Shown: positions 20,876 through 29,654 of the stretch, piece after piece
Layout: each line of letters begins with the position of its first letter
Position numbering within the stretch: the first letter of the stretch is position 1
Assembly (NCBI RefSeq): GCF_020532665.2
Contig: NZ_JAIWPG020000020.1
Coordinates: 1 to 47,731 of the forward strand
Origin: Lelliottia sp. WAP21
Lineage (GTDB): Bacteria; Pseudomonadota; Gammaproteobacteria; Enterobacterales; Enterobacteriaceae
Length of the DNA stretch: 47,731 bases
Direction: 5' to 3'
Made by a program: the position numbers and the translations under genes
The notes under the pieces: generated by a model
Seen by the model: the letters and a program-made list of their open reading frames with translations, nothing else
The model's database searches: none
Told to the model about the DNA's origin: nothing

Positions 20876-21339
20876 GCCGATTAACTGCAATCATCTGCGC
20901 TGTCGTTATCTGCCTGCTGGTTTCAATGGCCTGGGCGATTAACCACTACCGCGACAACGCCATCAACTACAAAGATCAGCGCGATAAAGCTACCGAAGAA
21001 CTGAGCCTGGCGAACGCCACCATTGATGATATGCAGGTGCGCCAGCGTGACGTTGCTGCACTGGATGCCAAATACACGAAGGAATTAGCCGATGCAAAAG
21101 CTGAAAATGATGCTCTGCAGCGCAAGCTTGATAATGGTGGTCGGGTGCGCGTCAAAGGACGCTGTCCAGTGCCAGCCTCAACCCAAACCACCGGCACCTC
21201 CAGCATGGGCAATGATGCTACCGTCGAACTCTCTGACGTTGCTGGACGAAACGTTCTCGGTATCCGGTCCGGAATCATCAGCGACCAAAAGGCCCTGAGG
21301 ATGCTACAGGAATACATCAGCACTCAGTGCTTGAAATAA
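20872..21339 (+). CDS. Rz: Rz spanin, inner-membrane subunit
   Basis: This 155-residue protein has one N-terminal membrane segment ([20 protein letters not shown]) and a long periplasmic coiled coil ([16 protein letters not shown]...[23 protein letters not shown]) nearly identical to lambda Rz. With Rz1 it bridges the periplasm and fuses the membranes at lysis. I place the start at the TTG overlapping the endolysin stop, because lambda Rz begins with the same MSR-TAII segment. Upstream GTG and TTG codons are less likely. Confidence 0.9.
   Translation: MSRLTAIICAVVICLLVSMAWAINHYRDNAINYKDQRDKATEELSLANATIDDMQVRQRDVAALDAKYTKELADAKAENDALQRKLDNGGRVRVKGRCPVPASTQTTGTSSMGNDATVELSDVAGRNVLGIRSGIISDQKALRMLQEYISTQCLK
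21092..21298 (+). CDS. Rz1: Rz1 spanin lipoprotein
   Basis: A 68-residue frame lies wholly inside Rz in another frame. It has a short signal with lipobox MVVGC (cysteine at residue 19) and a proline-rich mature part ([11 protein letters not shown]), exactly the Rz1 plan. The mature lipoprotein sits in the outer membrane and binds the C-terminus of Rz. Confidence 0.9.
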   Translation: MQKLKMMLCSASLIMVVGCASKDAVQCQPQPKPPAPPAWAMMLPSNSLTLLDETFSVSGPESSATKRP

Positions 21340-21407
21340 AGGTTTTATTAATAACTGCATCTGGTTGTATTGTGGATCCTGTCTACAACAAAATAAGGTG
21401 CTGATAA

Positions 21408-21989
21408 ATGCAACAGTTGCTTAGTGGGATAGATGATTGCCTGTCTAAAAAGAATTGGGTTGGTGCGTTGTTCATTGCAATATCCCTTCCTGATATCTGT
21501 GGCGCGACAGAGGATAAAATCAAAGGAAATGGCGCGAGATACAAGGATTGGTTTAATCGCTATCTAAAGCCAAGATATAACGCTGATAATATGTATGACT
21601 ATTTAAGCCTAACCAGTCCTGCGATGCTTCTGTACATGCCTGAAGAAATTAAGCAAAGCTTAAGGACTCAAATCCCCGTGGTTTCATTCAGCGCAGATGA
21701 CTGTTGGAGCTTAAGAAATGCATGTTTGCATGAAGGCGTTGATGAAACAAAACTAAGGAAGTTCAAAATAACAATTCCTGCGCAAGAGAACCTCCATACC
21801 CATATGAATGTTTTCAATGGTATTCTGCAATTAGATGTCATTGATTTATGCAATGATATTGCAGCAGGAGTAAGGAAATGGCTTTTCGATATGCAAGAAG
21901 AGCCCGAAGTAATGGAAAAGATTAAGAAAATGATGACCATAGATAGTCTCATTTTTGACGGATTTATAGATTATAAAGCCGCAAAATAA
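21408..21989 (+). CDS. HEPN-like accessory protein
   Basis: This 193-residue, mostly helical protein has ISLPDICGATE near residue 25, YKDWFNRYL near residue 45, and RNACLHEG at residues 103-110. The last fits the R-N-x3-H catalytic motif of HEPN ribonucleases, common in toxin and abortive-infection proteins. The gene is AT-rich, stands alone between lysis and terminase genes, and looks like cargo. I recall a broad bacterial family with LPDICG and RCxLLHxG motifs but no tested function. A structural or late phage role is less likely. Confidence 0.65.
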   Translation: MQQLLSGIDDCLSKKNWVGALFIAISLPDICGATEDKIKGNGARYKDWFNRYLKPRYNADNMYDYLSLTSPAMLLYMPEEIKQSLRTQIPVVSFSADDCWSLRNACLHEGVDETKLRKFKITIPAQENLHTHMNVFNGILQLDVIDLCNDIAAGVRKWLFDMQEEPEVMEKIKKMMTIDSLIFDGFIDYKAAK

Positions 21990-22066
21990 ACAGCCCATAT
22001 CGCTGAATTGTAATGCCATCAAAATGGTGATGGCATTCTCTTTCGCAACAGATTATGAGGTTCTTC

Positions 22067-22285
22067 GTGTCCGACATCTACCAAATCACTTTAACCACCC
22101 AAACAGGCGAAACCTTCACGGGCAAGATGTCGCGTCGTCAGCCTGAACTGGTTAACGGCTTTGTGCCGCTGGCGACCGAGACGGGAGAGTGGCTGTATTT
22201 CGCACCTGCCGATGTGAAGCGCGTACAGTTCACGCCAGTACCTGCAGAGGAAGAAACCAATGGCGACGTGCAGAGTGTCAGTTGA
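22067..22285 (+). CDS. Hypothetical phage protein
   Basis: This 72-residue protein (MSDIYQITLTTQTGETFTGKMSRRQ...) looks like a small beta barrel with an acidic tail. The GTG start is preferred because GAGG lies six bases upstream; an ATG four codons earlier has no ribosome site. It overlaps the next gene in another frame. Similar proteins lie just upstream of terminase in lambdoid phages. Function unknown. Confidence 0.65.
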   Translation: MSDIYQITLTTQTGETFTGKMSRRQPELVNGFVPLATETGEWLYFAPADVKRVQFTPVPAEEETNGDVQSVS

Positions 22286-22439
22286 AATAAAAAGCAGGTG
22301 GTGGGTTCCCGTCTACATCAAGACGCTGACGCTGTTCTGCTTGATGATGCGTTGCGAGCCTGATTACCGAAAGGTGGCAGAGTTCATCGTTAAGCATGGC
22401 ATTAGCCAGAAGTTGAAGTATAAGCCTGTAAAGAGATAA
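22260..22439 (+). CDS. 59-residue hypothetical protein
   Basis: A small basic protein (MATCRVSVEIKSRWWVPVYIKTLTLFCLMM then YRKVAEFIVKHGI) has a hydrophobic middle that may contact the membrane. The VSVEIKxRWW start followed by a short hydrophobic helix is a common small-protein plan before terminase genes in enterophages. GAGGAAG lies a few bases upstream, and it overlaps the preceding gene by 26 bases. Confidence 0.65.
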   Translation: MATCRVSVEIKSRWWVPVYIKTLTLFCLMMRCEPDYRKVAEFIVKHGISQKLKYKPVKR

Positions 22440-22450
22440 CGGAGTAACCC

Positions 22451-23089
22451 ATGGATAACGATGACGAGCGCAGGCCATATCCGCCAGTTAACTTCATCGC
22501 CTCCGACAACTGGCAGCCATACAGCAGGCTGATCCCCGCTAACGAAGTACACGAATGGATAAGCCGACAAATCCTAAGCGATACCGGTAGCATCCATAAC
22601 CCAGACCACGAACACCTACTTGAGGCCGATCTCTGCTTAATGTGGGCGTCAGATTCATTCGCGAAGAAAGGGCGCTACGTCCTAGGGCAGGCTGAGCAGG
22701 TAATGCTCCGTGCAGGTGGTTGGCAAAAAGCCAGAATGGAACAGCAGATGTATGAATGGTTCGGGCGAATCCCGAAGTTCATCATCACGCTGGCAGCCGA
22801 CTACTGCTCACAATGCAGTGACCTCGAGTTCTGCGCACTGGTAGAGCATGAGCTTTACCACATCGCTCAGGCCACCGATGATTTCGGCGCGCCAAAGTTC
22901 AACAAAGAGACCGGCCAGCCAGTGCTAACACTGCGCGGTCACGACGTCGAAGAATTCACTGGTGTCGTACGTCGATACGGTGCCAGCAAAGAAGTACAGG
23001 AGCTCGTTGATGCGGCCAATGCGCCAGCAGAAGTGGCTCACATCGATATAGCCAGGTCATGTGGCACATGCATGTTAAAGCTGGCCTAA
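22451..23089 (+). CDS. Putative phage metallopeptidase
   Basis: This 212-residue protein has HELYH in LVEHELYHIAQATDDFG at about residue 137, the HExxH zinc-binding motif, preceded by a hydrophobic strand (FIITLAADYC) and followed by GHDVEEFTGVVRRYG, whose histidine or glutamate may be the third ligand. This order fits the putative phage metallopeptidase family found upstream of terminase genes. The substrate is unknown; head maturation is handled by another gene. Confidence 0.82.
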   Translation: MDNDDERRPYPPVNFIASDNWQPYSRLIPANEVHEWISRQILSDTGSIHNPDHEHLLEADLCLMWASDSFAKKGRYVLGQAEQVMLRAGGWQKARMEQQMYEWFGRIPKFIITLAADYCSQCSDLEFCALVEHELYHIAQATDDFGAPKFNKETGQPVLTLRGHDVEEFTGVVRRYGASKEVQELVDAANAPAEVAHIDIARSCGTCMLKLA

Positions 23090-23121
23090 CAATATGACTG
23101 ATTATGACAGGCAGGTAATTC

Positions 23122-23601
23122 ATGGCGACACTGAAAGGTGAGGTCAAAGCCTTCATCGTTCAGTCCCTTGCCTGCTTCGATACTCCATCCCAGGTGGTTG
23201 AGCTGGTCAAAAAAGAATTTGGCCTAAGCATCACACGTCAGCAGGTCGAATCCCACGACCCGACGAAAGCAAACGGCAGGGGGCTGGCGCAGAAATGGGT
23301 AGACATGTTCAATGCCACCCGCGAACGCTTCCAGAATGAAATCTCTAATATTCCGATCGCCAACAAGGCGTACCGGCTGCGCGTACTCGACCGCATGGCA
23401 ACGCGTGCAGAAGGCATGAAGAACCTTGCACTCACCGCCGATATTATCGAGCAGGCGGCGAAGGAATGCGGCGATGCCTACACCAATAAGCACAAGTTTG
23501 AACATTCCGGTCCTAATGGTGGCGCCATCCAGACGATCACCATGAGCAAAGAGGAATACAAATCCGCACGGCAGGAGATGATGGAGGATGACGACTGCTG
23601 A
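23122..23601 (+). CDS. Terminase small subunit (DUF2280)
   Basis: This 159-residue protein begins MATLKGEVKAFIVQSLACFDTPSQVVELVKKEFGLSITRQQVESHDP, a helix-turn-helix-like segment typical of DUF2280, followed by central helices (RERFQNEISNIPIANKAYRLRVLDRM). It is expected to recognise the packaging site and guide the large subunit, whose gene it overlaps by 14 bases. Confidence 0.85.
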   Translation: MATLKGEVKAFIVQSLACFDTPSQVVELVKKEFGLSITRQQVESHDPTKANGRGLAQKWVDMFNATRERFQNEISNIPIANKAYRLRVLDRMATRAEGMKNLALTADIIEQAAKECGDAYTNKHKFEHSGPNGGAIQTITMSKEEYKSARQEMMEDDDC

Positions 23602-25060
23602 GCAAAGGGCGTTTGCCCGTAAGGTTGAATGCCAAGAAGACGGGCTCTATTACGCTCGCTACTTCTTCAAGCAGCGAACCGGCGGCAAGATGATTGTCGC
23701 GCCTCACCACAAAGTGATTCAGGAAACACTGGACCGTGTCATTGATGGCGAGATACAGCGCCTGATCATCAATGTTCCGCCTGGTTACACCAAAACGGAG
23801 CTGGCAACCATCAATATGATGGGCCGCGGACTGGCGCTGAACTGCCGTGCCCGCTTCATGCACCTGTCCTACTCGCATAACCTGGCGCTACTGAACTCCT
23901 CCACAGCTCGGGGCATGATTAAGTCGCAGGCCTATCAGTCAATGTGGCCAATGTCATTGCGCGATGACGCAGATAGTAAGGCCATGTGGTGGACTGAGCA
24001 CGGCGGAGGCGTTTACGCATCTTCAGCTGCCGGACAGGTTACCGGGTTTCGTGCCGGACACATGGAGCCGGGCTGGCAGGGCGCGCTGATTATCGATGAC
24101 CCGGTTAAGCCAGATGACGCTTACTCTGAGGTTGTCCGCGACGGCGTCAACAACCGCTTTAACGAGACAATCAAATCACGACTGGCGATCGAGACGACGC
24201 CGATGATTGTCATCATGCAACGAATCCACTATCAAGACCTGAGCGGTTATCTGCTACGGGGCGGGAGTGGTGAGAAGTGGCATCACCTGAACCTGCCGGT
24301 GATTATCGACAACAGTCAGCCATACGCTGCCCAGTACCCTGAAAACACCCACGCTATACCGATTGACCATGGCTTACCTGATGGATGGCTATGGCCGTTT
24401 AAGCACAATGAGTCGCATCGGGTGTCCCTGTTCTCTCACCGGCGTACCGCCGAAGCGCAATACATGCAGAACCCTAAACGCTTCAATGCGGAGGGGGCGC
24501 TGTGGAATGAGGAGATGATCAGCGCCGCACACGCGATGCGGATCACCCAGGAACTGGCCCGTACGGTCGTGGCAATTGACCCGCAAGCGACCAACAGCGA
24601 AGAGAGTGACGAATCAGGCATTGCCGTCGCCAGTGTTTACGGTACCGGCGATGAGCGGCAATACAGCCTCGACGCGGATTACAGTGGGAAGTATTCACCC
24701 AACGGCTGGGCTACCAAAGCCATAGAGGCCTACGAGCAACACGAAGCTGATGCGATCGTCATCGAAACCAACCAGGGTGGCGATATGGCGGAGGATACGC
24801 TGCGCAATGCCGGGTTCGGCGGGCGCATCATCCGCGTGCACGCCTGTAAGGGTAAATACGCACGTGCAGAGCCTATCTCCGCGCTGTATGCGCAGGGGCG
24901 GGTAGCTCACCGTGGCAGCCTCTACGAGGTAGAAAACCAGTTCATGGAGTACGTGCCATCCACTGCGAAGAAATCACCTGACCGGCTTGATGCTGCTGTA
25001 TACGCGCTAACCGAATTATCAGAACCACAATCAACCGGCATGTTGGTGCGCTCGCGCTGA
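23588..25060 (+). CDS. Terminase large subunit
   Basis: This is a 490-residue packaging motor. The ATPase domain has Walker A NVPPGYTKTEL near residue 65 and Walker B ALIIDDP near residue 165. The C-terminal RNase H-like nuclease has its first aspartate in VVAIDPQAT, a second acid in the VIETNQGG strand and a late SPDRLDAAVYAL motif. It cuts concatemers and pumps DNA into the prohead. Confidence 0.96.
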   Translation: MTTAEQRAFARKVECQEDGLYYARYFFKQRTGGKMIVAPHHKVIQETLDRVIDGEIQRLIINVPPGYTKTELATINMMGRGLALNCRARFMHLSYSHNLALLNSSTARGMIKSQAYQSMWPMSLRDDADSKAMWWTEHGGGVYASSAAGQVTGFRAGHMEPGWQGALIIDDPVKPDDAYSEVVRDGVNNRFNETIKSRLAIETTPMIVIMQRIHYQDLSGYLLRGGSGEKWHHLNLPVIIDNSQPYAAQYPENTHAIPIDHGLPDGWLWPFKHNESHRVSLFSHRRTAEAQYMQNPKRFNAEGALWNEEMISAAHAMRITQELARTVVAIDPQATNSEESDESGIAVASVYGTGDERQYSLDADYSGKYSPNGWATKAIEAYEQHEADAIVIETNQGGDMAEDTLRNAGFGGRIIRVHACKGKYARAEPISALYAQGRVAHRGSLYEVENQFMEYVPSTAKKSPDRLDAAVYALTELSEPQSTGMLVRSR

Positions 25061-25071
25061 CGGAGGACACC

Positions 25072-26481
25072 GTGAACGAAAGCGAAAATAAACAACTCGC
25101 CACGAACGCCAGCATCGACCGCGAACGGATGCGTTACGTCAACGCACTGTTCAATGGCACCAGTAATACCAAGCGTAAGCGCCTGTATCAGGAGTTCGGG
25201 TACCCGCAGGATCTTTGCTTCGATGACTTTTACCGGGCGTACCGCCGCAATGCTATTGCCGGCGCCGCAGTGGCGCGCATGGTTGATGGCTGCTGGGAGG
25301 ATTTCCCGGACGTTTACGAAGGCGACCAGACTAAGGATGCCACACAGCAGACGGCCTGGGATAAGCGGGTCAATAAGCTGCTTAAGCGCTGTTGGAAGCA
25401 GATTAAGGGCGCTGACAAGCGTAACCTCGTGGGCCGTTACTCAGCGCTGCTCATCCAGGTTAAAGACAGTAAACCATGGTGGGAACCTGTCGATAAGGCG
25501 ATGGTCGGCAGGCTGCAGGAAAGGGCCCTCGTCAGGCTAATCCCGGTCTGGGAGGCTCAACTAGACCCGGTTAGTTATAACGAGGACCAGAACAGCGAGG
25601 GCTACGGCGCTGTCAGCATGTACTCGTTTACCGAGATACCGGTTCAGCAGCAACGCAGTGGCCAGCCCGGGCGAATCATCAACGTTCACCCTGATCGCGT
25701 CATCATCCTGGCTGAAGGCTCAGACGATGGAAGGCTGGATTCCGGTGAGTCTCTGCTGGAAGAAGGCTTCAACAAGTTGATGGACCTCGAAAAGGTGTCT
25801 GGTGGTGCGGCTGAGGGGTTCCTGAAGAATGCCAGCCGGCAGCTCAATTTCAACTTCAGCGCCAAGACAAGCTTTGCGCAGCTGGCAAGGGCGCTGGGTG
25901 TTAGCGAAGCCCAACTCTCTGAAGGGATGGATGACCAGGTTCGCCGCCTGAACGACAGCACGGATAGCGCGGTCATTATGCAGGAGGGCGATACAAGTGT
26001 GCTTTCTGTGGCGGTTGCCGACCCTGAGCCAACATGGAGAACGGCGCTTAATGAGTTCTGCGCCACCGTGCCGATACCGGTGAAAGTGCTGGTGGGCATG
26101 CAGACCGGAGAACGGGCCAGTACGGAAGATGCGAAGGACTGGGCTAAAACCCGGATGAGCCGACGCAATGGCTTCCTGACCGACGTCATCACCGAAGTGG
26201 TTACCCGTTTCTGGACGCTGGGGGTTATACCTCCTGCCAGCGGCGAAGAAGTCACCGTGGGATGGTCTGACCTGCTGGCTCCGAGCCAGGCAGAGAAGAT
26301 TTCCAACATGGACAAGCTTGCGGACGTGGCGGTGAAGTCGACGAACGCCTTTGGCCGCTCAGCTATCACCGAAAACGAGATACGGGCGGCGGGCGAACTG
26401 CAAGCCCTGCCTGAACTTGATGACGAGGTGCCGCCAGATGGCAATAAGCCAAAGCCTGACCCACTGGCCGACCCAGAATAA
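25072..26481 (+). CDS. Portal protein (DUF1073-like)
   Basis: This is a 469-residue protein with an N-terminal segment (MRYVNALFNGTSNTKRKRLYQEFGYP), a central body with NVHPDRVIILAEG and a late LVGMQTGERASTEDAKDW segment typical of DUF1073-type portals. Twelve copies would form the head vertex that docks terminase and connectors. The GTG start follows a GGAGG site. Its 3' end overlaps the next gene by 44 bases. Confidence 0.9.
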   Translation: MNESENKQLATNASIDRERMRYVNALFNGTSNTKRKRLYQEFGYPQDLCFDDFYRAYRRNAIAGAAVARMVDGCWEDFPDVYEGDQTKDATQQTAWDKRVNKLLKRCWKQIKGADKRNLVGRYSALLIQVKDSKPWWEPVDKAMVGRLQERALVRLIPVWEAQLDPVSYNEDQNSEGYGAVSMYSFTEIPVQQQRSGQPGRIINVHPDRVIILAEGSDDGRLDSGESLLEEGFNKLMDLEKVSGGAAEGFLKNASRQLNFNFSAKTSFAQLARALGVSEAQLSEGMDDQVRRLNDSTDSAVIMQEGDTSVLSVAVADPEPTWRTALNEFCATVPIPVKVLVGMQTGERASTEDAKDWAKTRMSRRNGFLTDVITEVVTRFWTLGVIPPASGEEVTVGWSDLLAPSQAEKISNMDKLADVAVKSTNAFGRSAITENEIRAAGELQALPELDDEVPPDGNKPKPDPLADPE

Positions 26482-27454
26482 GAAGCCGAAAAGTCCGGTG
26501 ATACCACGGTCGAAAGTTGACCCAACAAGGTCGCGCAAGTCCGTCAGCAAGATGGAGCGCGACATTGAGGATCGTTATTACGCGATAAAGGTGGCGCTGA
26601 AAGCCCTGTTCGACCAGCGCCTGACAGGGCGAGAGCGCGAGGTAAACAACCATAACTGGCACTTCCTCTGCCACGACCACGGCGAGGATATGCGGCTCTA
26701 CCAGGTCAACGCTGGCAAGTTCATCTACGACATGTCGGCGCAGGAACTGGCTGACCTGCTGGAAGCGGTGCAGGGCATTCTCGACGATTACCTGCTTGAA
26801 GGTGGCGAGCAAAACCTGTGGGCGATGGATTACGTCGTCGCAGAAGCGCAGCGCGGCACGCTGGAGGCATTCAACAATCTATCGCAGCAGTCGCAGGTGT
26901 ACGCTAGTCAGACGACTCTACAGCAGCTTTTAAGCAGCCCCGGTCACCTTAATCAGGTGGCAGCGGCCAGGCTGACAACGTTCAGTGACTGGAAGGTCAT
27001 CAGCGATACAGCCCGCGGCGACCTGACCAACATCATCACCGATGCGGTAGCGCGCGGGGTGAATCCTCGCGAGACGGCCAGCGTCATCAGTAAGCGTCTC
27101 GATGTGTCGATGTCGAAGGCGAAGACCATCGCTCAGACTGAGCAGGTCGGCGCGCTGCGGCAGGCTCAGTGGAATGAAACGGACTGGGCATCCGAGAGGC
27201 TGGGGCTAAATACCGGTCTTCTGCATCTTTCTGCGCTGAAGCCTACCACCAGGACAACGCACGCATTCTGGCATGGAAAGGTCAGAACCGTGCAAGAGGT
27301 GCGCGACTGGTATGCAGTCGATGGTAACAAATACCACTGCTATTGCAGCCAGATTCCGGTGCTGCTCAACGAGGATGGCAGCATATTTAACGAAGGGCTG
27401 GCGGATAAGCTAAAAAAAGAGCGTCAGCAGTGGACCGCTAAGGAGGCTGCTTAA
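26438..27454 (+). CDS. Minor head protein (SPP1 gp7/Mu F-like)
   Basis: This is a 338-residue head morphogenesis protein. The C-terminal part has ITDAVARGVNPRETASVISKRLDVSMSKAKTIAQTEQ and a cysteine-containing end (HCYCSQIPVL), as in phage head morphogenesis proteins that bind the portal and enter with DNA. I start it at the ATG eight bases after GAGGTG; a longer in-frame version would overlap the portal by 130 bases. It meets the minus-strand immunity gene tail to tail with no gap. Confidence 0.88.
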   Translation: MAISQSLTHWPTQNKKPKSPVIPRSKVDPTRSRKSVSKMERDIEDRYYAIKVALKALFDQRLTGREREVNNHNWHFLCHDHGEDMRLYQVNAGKFIYDMSAQELADLLEAVQGILDDYLLEGGEQNLWAMDYVVAEAQRGTLEAFNNLSQQSQVYASQTTLQQLLSSPGHLNQVAAARLTTFSDWKVISDTARGDLTNIITDAVARGVNPRETASVISKRLDVSMSKAKTIAQTEQVGALRQAQWNETDWASERLGLNTGLLHLSALKPTTRTTHAFWHGKVRTVQEVRDWYAVDGNKYHCYCSQIPVLLNEDGSIFNEGLADKLKKERQQWTAKEAA

Positions 27455-27799
27455 TCATTTTTTACATGGATAGCGGTAGCTCATGTAAAGCATGATTATT
27501 GAGCTTGCCGGTTTATCCCTAAAGCTTGGATTGCTCCTTAGGTAACCACCAACCATGTCAGCGATCTGGCCTCTGGTAATTTTGTCATCAGTACATGCAA
27601 CGGTACCTTCCATGGCATCCCACACCCCAGTAACGTAGCCCAAATATTCGTTTGCATCACGAAAATCTTTGTCGCTGGCAGACGATTGCTCTGCACGCAA
27701 AGAGGCTTTGTATAGCTCATATAAATCGTTGCCTGACATGAATCCAGCATGAACAGGGGCTGTGATTGTAAACGCTAAAGCCAATAACCATTTTTTCAT
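27455..27799 (-). CDS. Rap1a/Tai-like secreted immunity protein
   Basis: This 114-residue protein has a signal peptide (MKKWLLALAFTITAPVHA). The mature part begins GFMSGNDLYELYKA and has YLGYVTGVWDA, CTDDKITRGQIADMVGGYLRSNPSFRDKPAS and a C-terminal YPC, with two cysteines able to pair. This follows the Rap1a/Tai family, periplasmic immunity proteins against type VI amidase effectors. It is the only minus-strand gene in the head operon and fills the gap exactly, so it looks like inserted cargo. No matching effector is present. Family membership is by motif memory. Confidence 0.72.
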   Translation of the reverse strand: MKKWLLALAFTITAPVHAGFMSGNDLYELYKASLRAEQSSASDKDFRDANEYLGYVTGVWDAMEGTVACTDDKITRGQIADMVGGYLRSNPSFRDKPASSIIMLYMSYRYPCKK

Positions 27800-27822
27800 T
27801 TTAGTAATCCAAAGGGTTAAAC

Positions 27823-29193
27823 ATGAACCTTACCAGTATTCATGTTAAATCCCTCGCCATCAACGCCTCCAACATCTCAACGACAACCATCAATGGCCAG
27901 GAACACTACGTCATTCGTGGTGCGGTCCCGATCGTCGATGACATCGTGATGAATGGCGGCCTGTACCCGGCGGAGGAGATTAACAACAGCTACCAGACGA
28001 TGGAGCGCAAGTTAATGCCGATCGGCCACCCGATGGTGAACGGCAAATACGTCAGCGCCAACGACCCGCAGGCGGTCAACGATTATTACGCCGGGGCATG
28101 GGCTCAGAACGTCAGCAAGGCCAATGACAAGGTCGTGATGGACGTATACGTCAATAAGGCTGTGGCAGATACCAAGCCTGACGGTAAGCGCCTTATTCAG
28201 CGCCTTGATGACATGATTTCCGGCAATAACGCCGACCCGATTCATGTCTCTACCGGTCTGCTGCTGAACAAAGAGCAAAAGGCCGGGGAGTCGAAGCAGA
28301 AGAAATACTCCTGGGTCGCTCACAACATGCAGTTCGACCACATTGCGATCCTGCTCGACGAGCCAGGCGCCGGTACACCTGATGAAGGTGTCGGCATGTT
28401 CGTTAACGCTGACGGGCAAGAGGCTGATGTTGAATCGACGAGCCTCATCGATGCAGCCAACAGCATGAAAGACGGCTGGTGGAACAAAGTGAAGTTCTTC
28501 ATCAGCAACGCTTCAGAGATGTCCTTCGACGACATCTACCAGGCGCTGCGCATGTCCATCAAGCAGGACGACAAAAAGTGGCGCTATGTCGTCAGCGTCT
28601 GGCCTGACCATTTCGTTTACGAACAGGATGGCGAAAACGCCAAGCCGAAGCTCTTTGACCAGAAGTACATCATCTCTGACAAGGTCGTAACGCTTGTCGG
28701 CGATCCAGTAGAAGTCGTGCGCAAACCAACTGAGTACGAAGTCAAAACCAACGGAGAAACAAACCCAATGAAAGAGAAGATGATCGCCGCGCTCAATGCC
28801 GCAGGCGTTAAAACCGAGGGGCTGACCGACGATCAGGTCTGGGATGCCTACAACCAGCAGATGCAGAAGAAAGATGGCGGCGGCGACCCGGGCCAGGCTC
28901 AAATTAACTCTGATGTGATCACCGCGGCTGTTAATGCGGCACTCACCCCGCTGAATGAAAAGTTGGGCAAGCTGGAAACCCAACTGCAGGCGAACGCTGA
29001 GAGCGACCTGAAAACCAAACGTGACGCGGTTAAAGCGAAATTCTCGTTCATGACCGAAGCAGCGGTTAACTCCCTGTCCGGTGACGCGCTGAACGACTTG
29101 TACTCACAGTGCCAGACCAGCACCGGTCTGAACCCTGCATTCCAGGGGAATGGCGCTCAGAGTGAAATTCTTAACATGGAGGCACCTGAATAA
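27823..29193 (+). CDS. Prohead protease and scaffold fusion (DUF2213)
   Basis: This is a 456-residue protein. The N-terminal part (residues 25-230) with VIRGAVPIVDDIVMNGGLYPAEEI, LMPIGHPMVNGKYVSA and HNMQFDHIAILLDEPGAG follows the DUF2213 protease plan. The C-terminal part from about residue 320 (MKEKMIAALNAAGV then a helical, coiled section) would be the internal scaffold. Such fusions shape the prohead and are then degraded. It is directly followed by decoration and capsid genes. Confidence 0.85.
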   Translation: MNLTSIHVKSLAINASNISTTTINGQEHYVIRGAVPIVDDIVMNGGLYPAEEINNSYQTMERKLMPIGHPMVNGKYVSANDPQAVNDYYAGAWAQNVSKANDKVVMDVYVNKAVADTKPDGKRLIQRLDDMISGNNADPIHVSTGLLLNKEQKAGESKQKKYSWVAHNMQFDHIAILLDEPGAGTPDEGVGMFVNADGQEADVESTSLIDAANSMKDGWWNKVKFFISNASEMSFDDIYQALRMSIKQDDKKWRYVVSVWPDHFVYEQDGENAKPKLFDQKYIISDKVVTLVGDPVEVVRKPTEYEVKTNGETNPMKEKMIAALNAAGVKTEGLTDDQVWDAYNQQMQKKDGGGDPGQAQINSDVITAAVNAALTPLNEKLGKLETQLQANAESDLKTKRDAVKAKFSFMTEAAVNSLSGDALNDLYSQCQTSTGLNPAFQGNGAQSEILNMEAPE

Positions 29194-29654
29194 TGGCTCT
29201 CGCACCTCGTTTCCATACCGTAATCGCGGGCCCAGCCCGTAAGAATGACCCGCAGGTCATTGAAGCAATCATGGCGGCGGCCGTGAAGCCCGGCTCACTG
29301 GTGATGCTCGACAGTACCGGGAAACTGGCGGTTCACAATGTCGCTGGTGGTGCAGGCGTTGTTCTGGCTCTTCAGCACAACTATATCGGCGGCGGTGACA
29401 TTCGCGACTCGGTTCCTGCAGGTGATACCGGCGCGGCCATCATGTGCGAAGACGATGTGGATTACCACATGCTGGTCAAAGCAGGCGAAGTGTTGCTGGA
29501 AAACGAAGGCCTGGTTTCTGCCGGTGACGGCACGCTTGCCAAGGCAACAACGCCAGCTACCGACCAAGTCCTCTTCTATTCACGCGAAAAAATCACCGTT
29601 GGCGCTGAAGCTCAGCTCGTGAAAGTTCGCAAATCAGGGAAAGCAACCGCATGA
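29193..29654 (+). CDS. Head decoration protein
   Basis: This 153-residue, beta-rich protein (IEAIMAAAVKPGSLVMLDSTGKLAVHN, then GDTGAAIMCEDDVDYHMLVKAGEVL) fits capsid cement or decoration proteins that sit on the head surface. It lies between scaffold and major capsid genes and overlaps both by one to four bases. Confidence 0.75.
   Translation: MALAPRFHTVIAGPARKNDPQVIEAIMAAAVKPGSLVMLDSTGKLAVHNVAGGAGVVLALQHNYIGGGDIRDSVPAGDTGAAIMCEDDVDYHMLVKAGEVLLENEGLVSAGDGTLAKATTPATDQVLFYSREKITVGAEAQLVKVRKSGKATA

Noticed and set aside
22440..23121. cos or pac site near the terminase genes
   Set aside because: A packaging site is expected close by, but I could not identify a cohesive-end palindrome or binding repeats by eye.
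25686..26528. Long minus-strand frame (280 codons) opposite the portal gene
   Set aside because: The product is Ser-rich and low in complexity, as expected from the reverse of a GC-rich coding region, and crosses a certain structural gene with no operon context.
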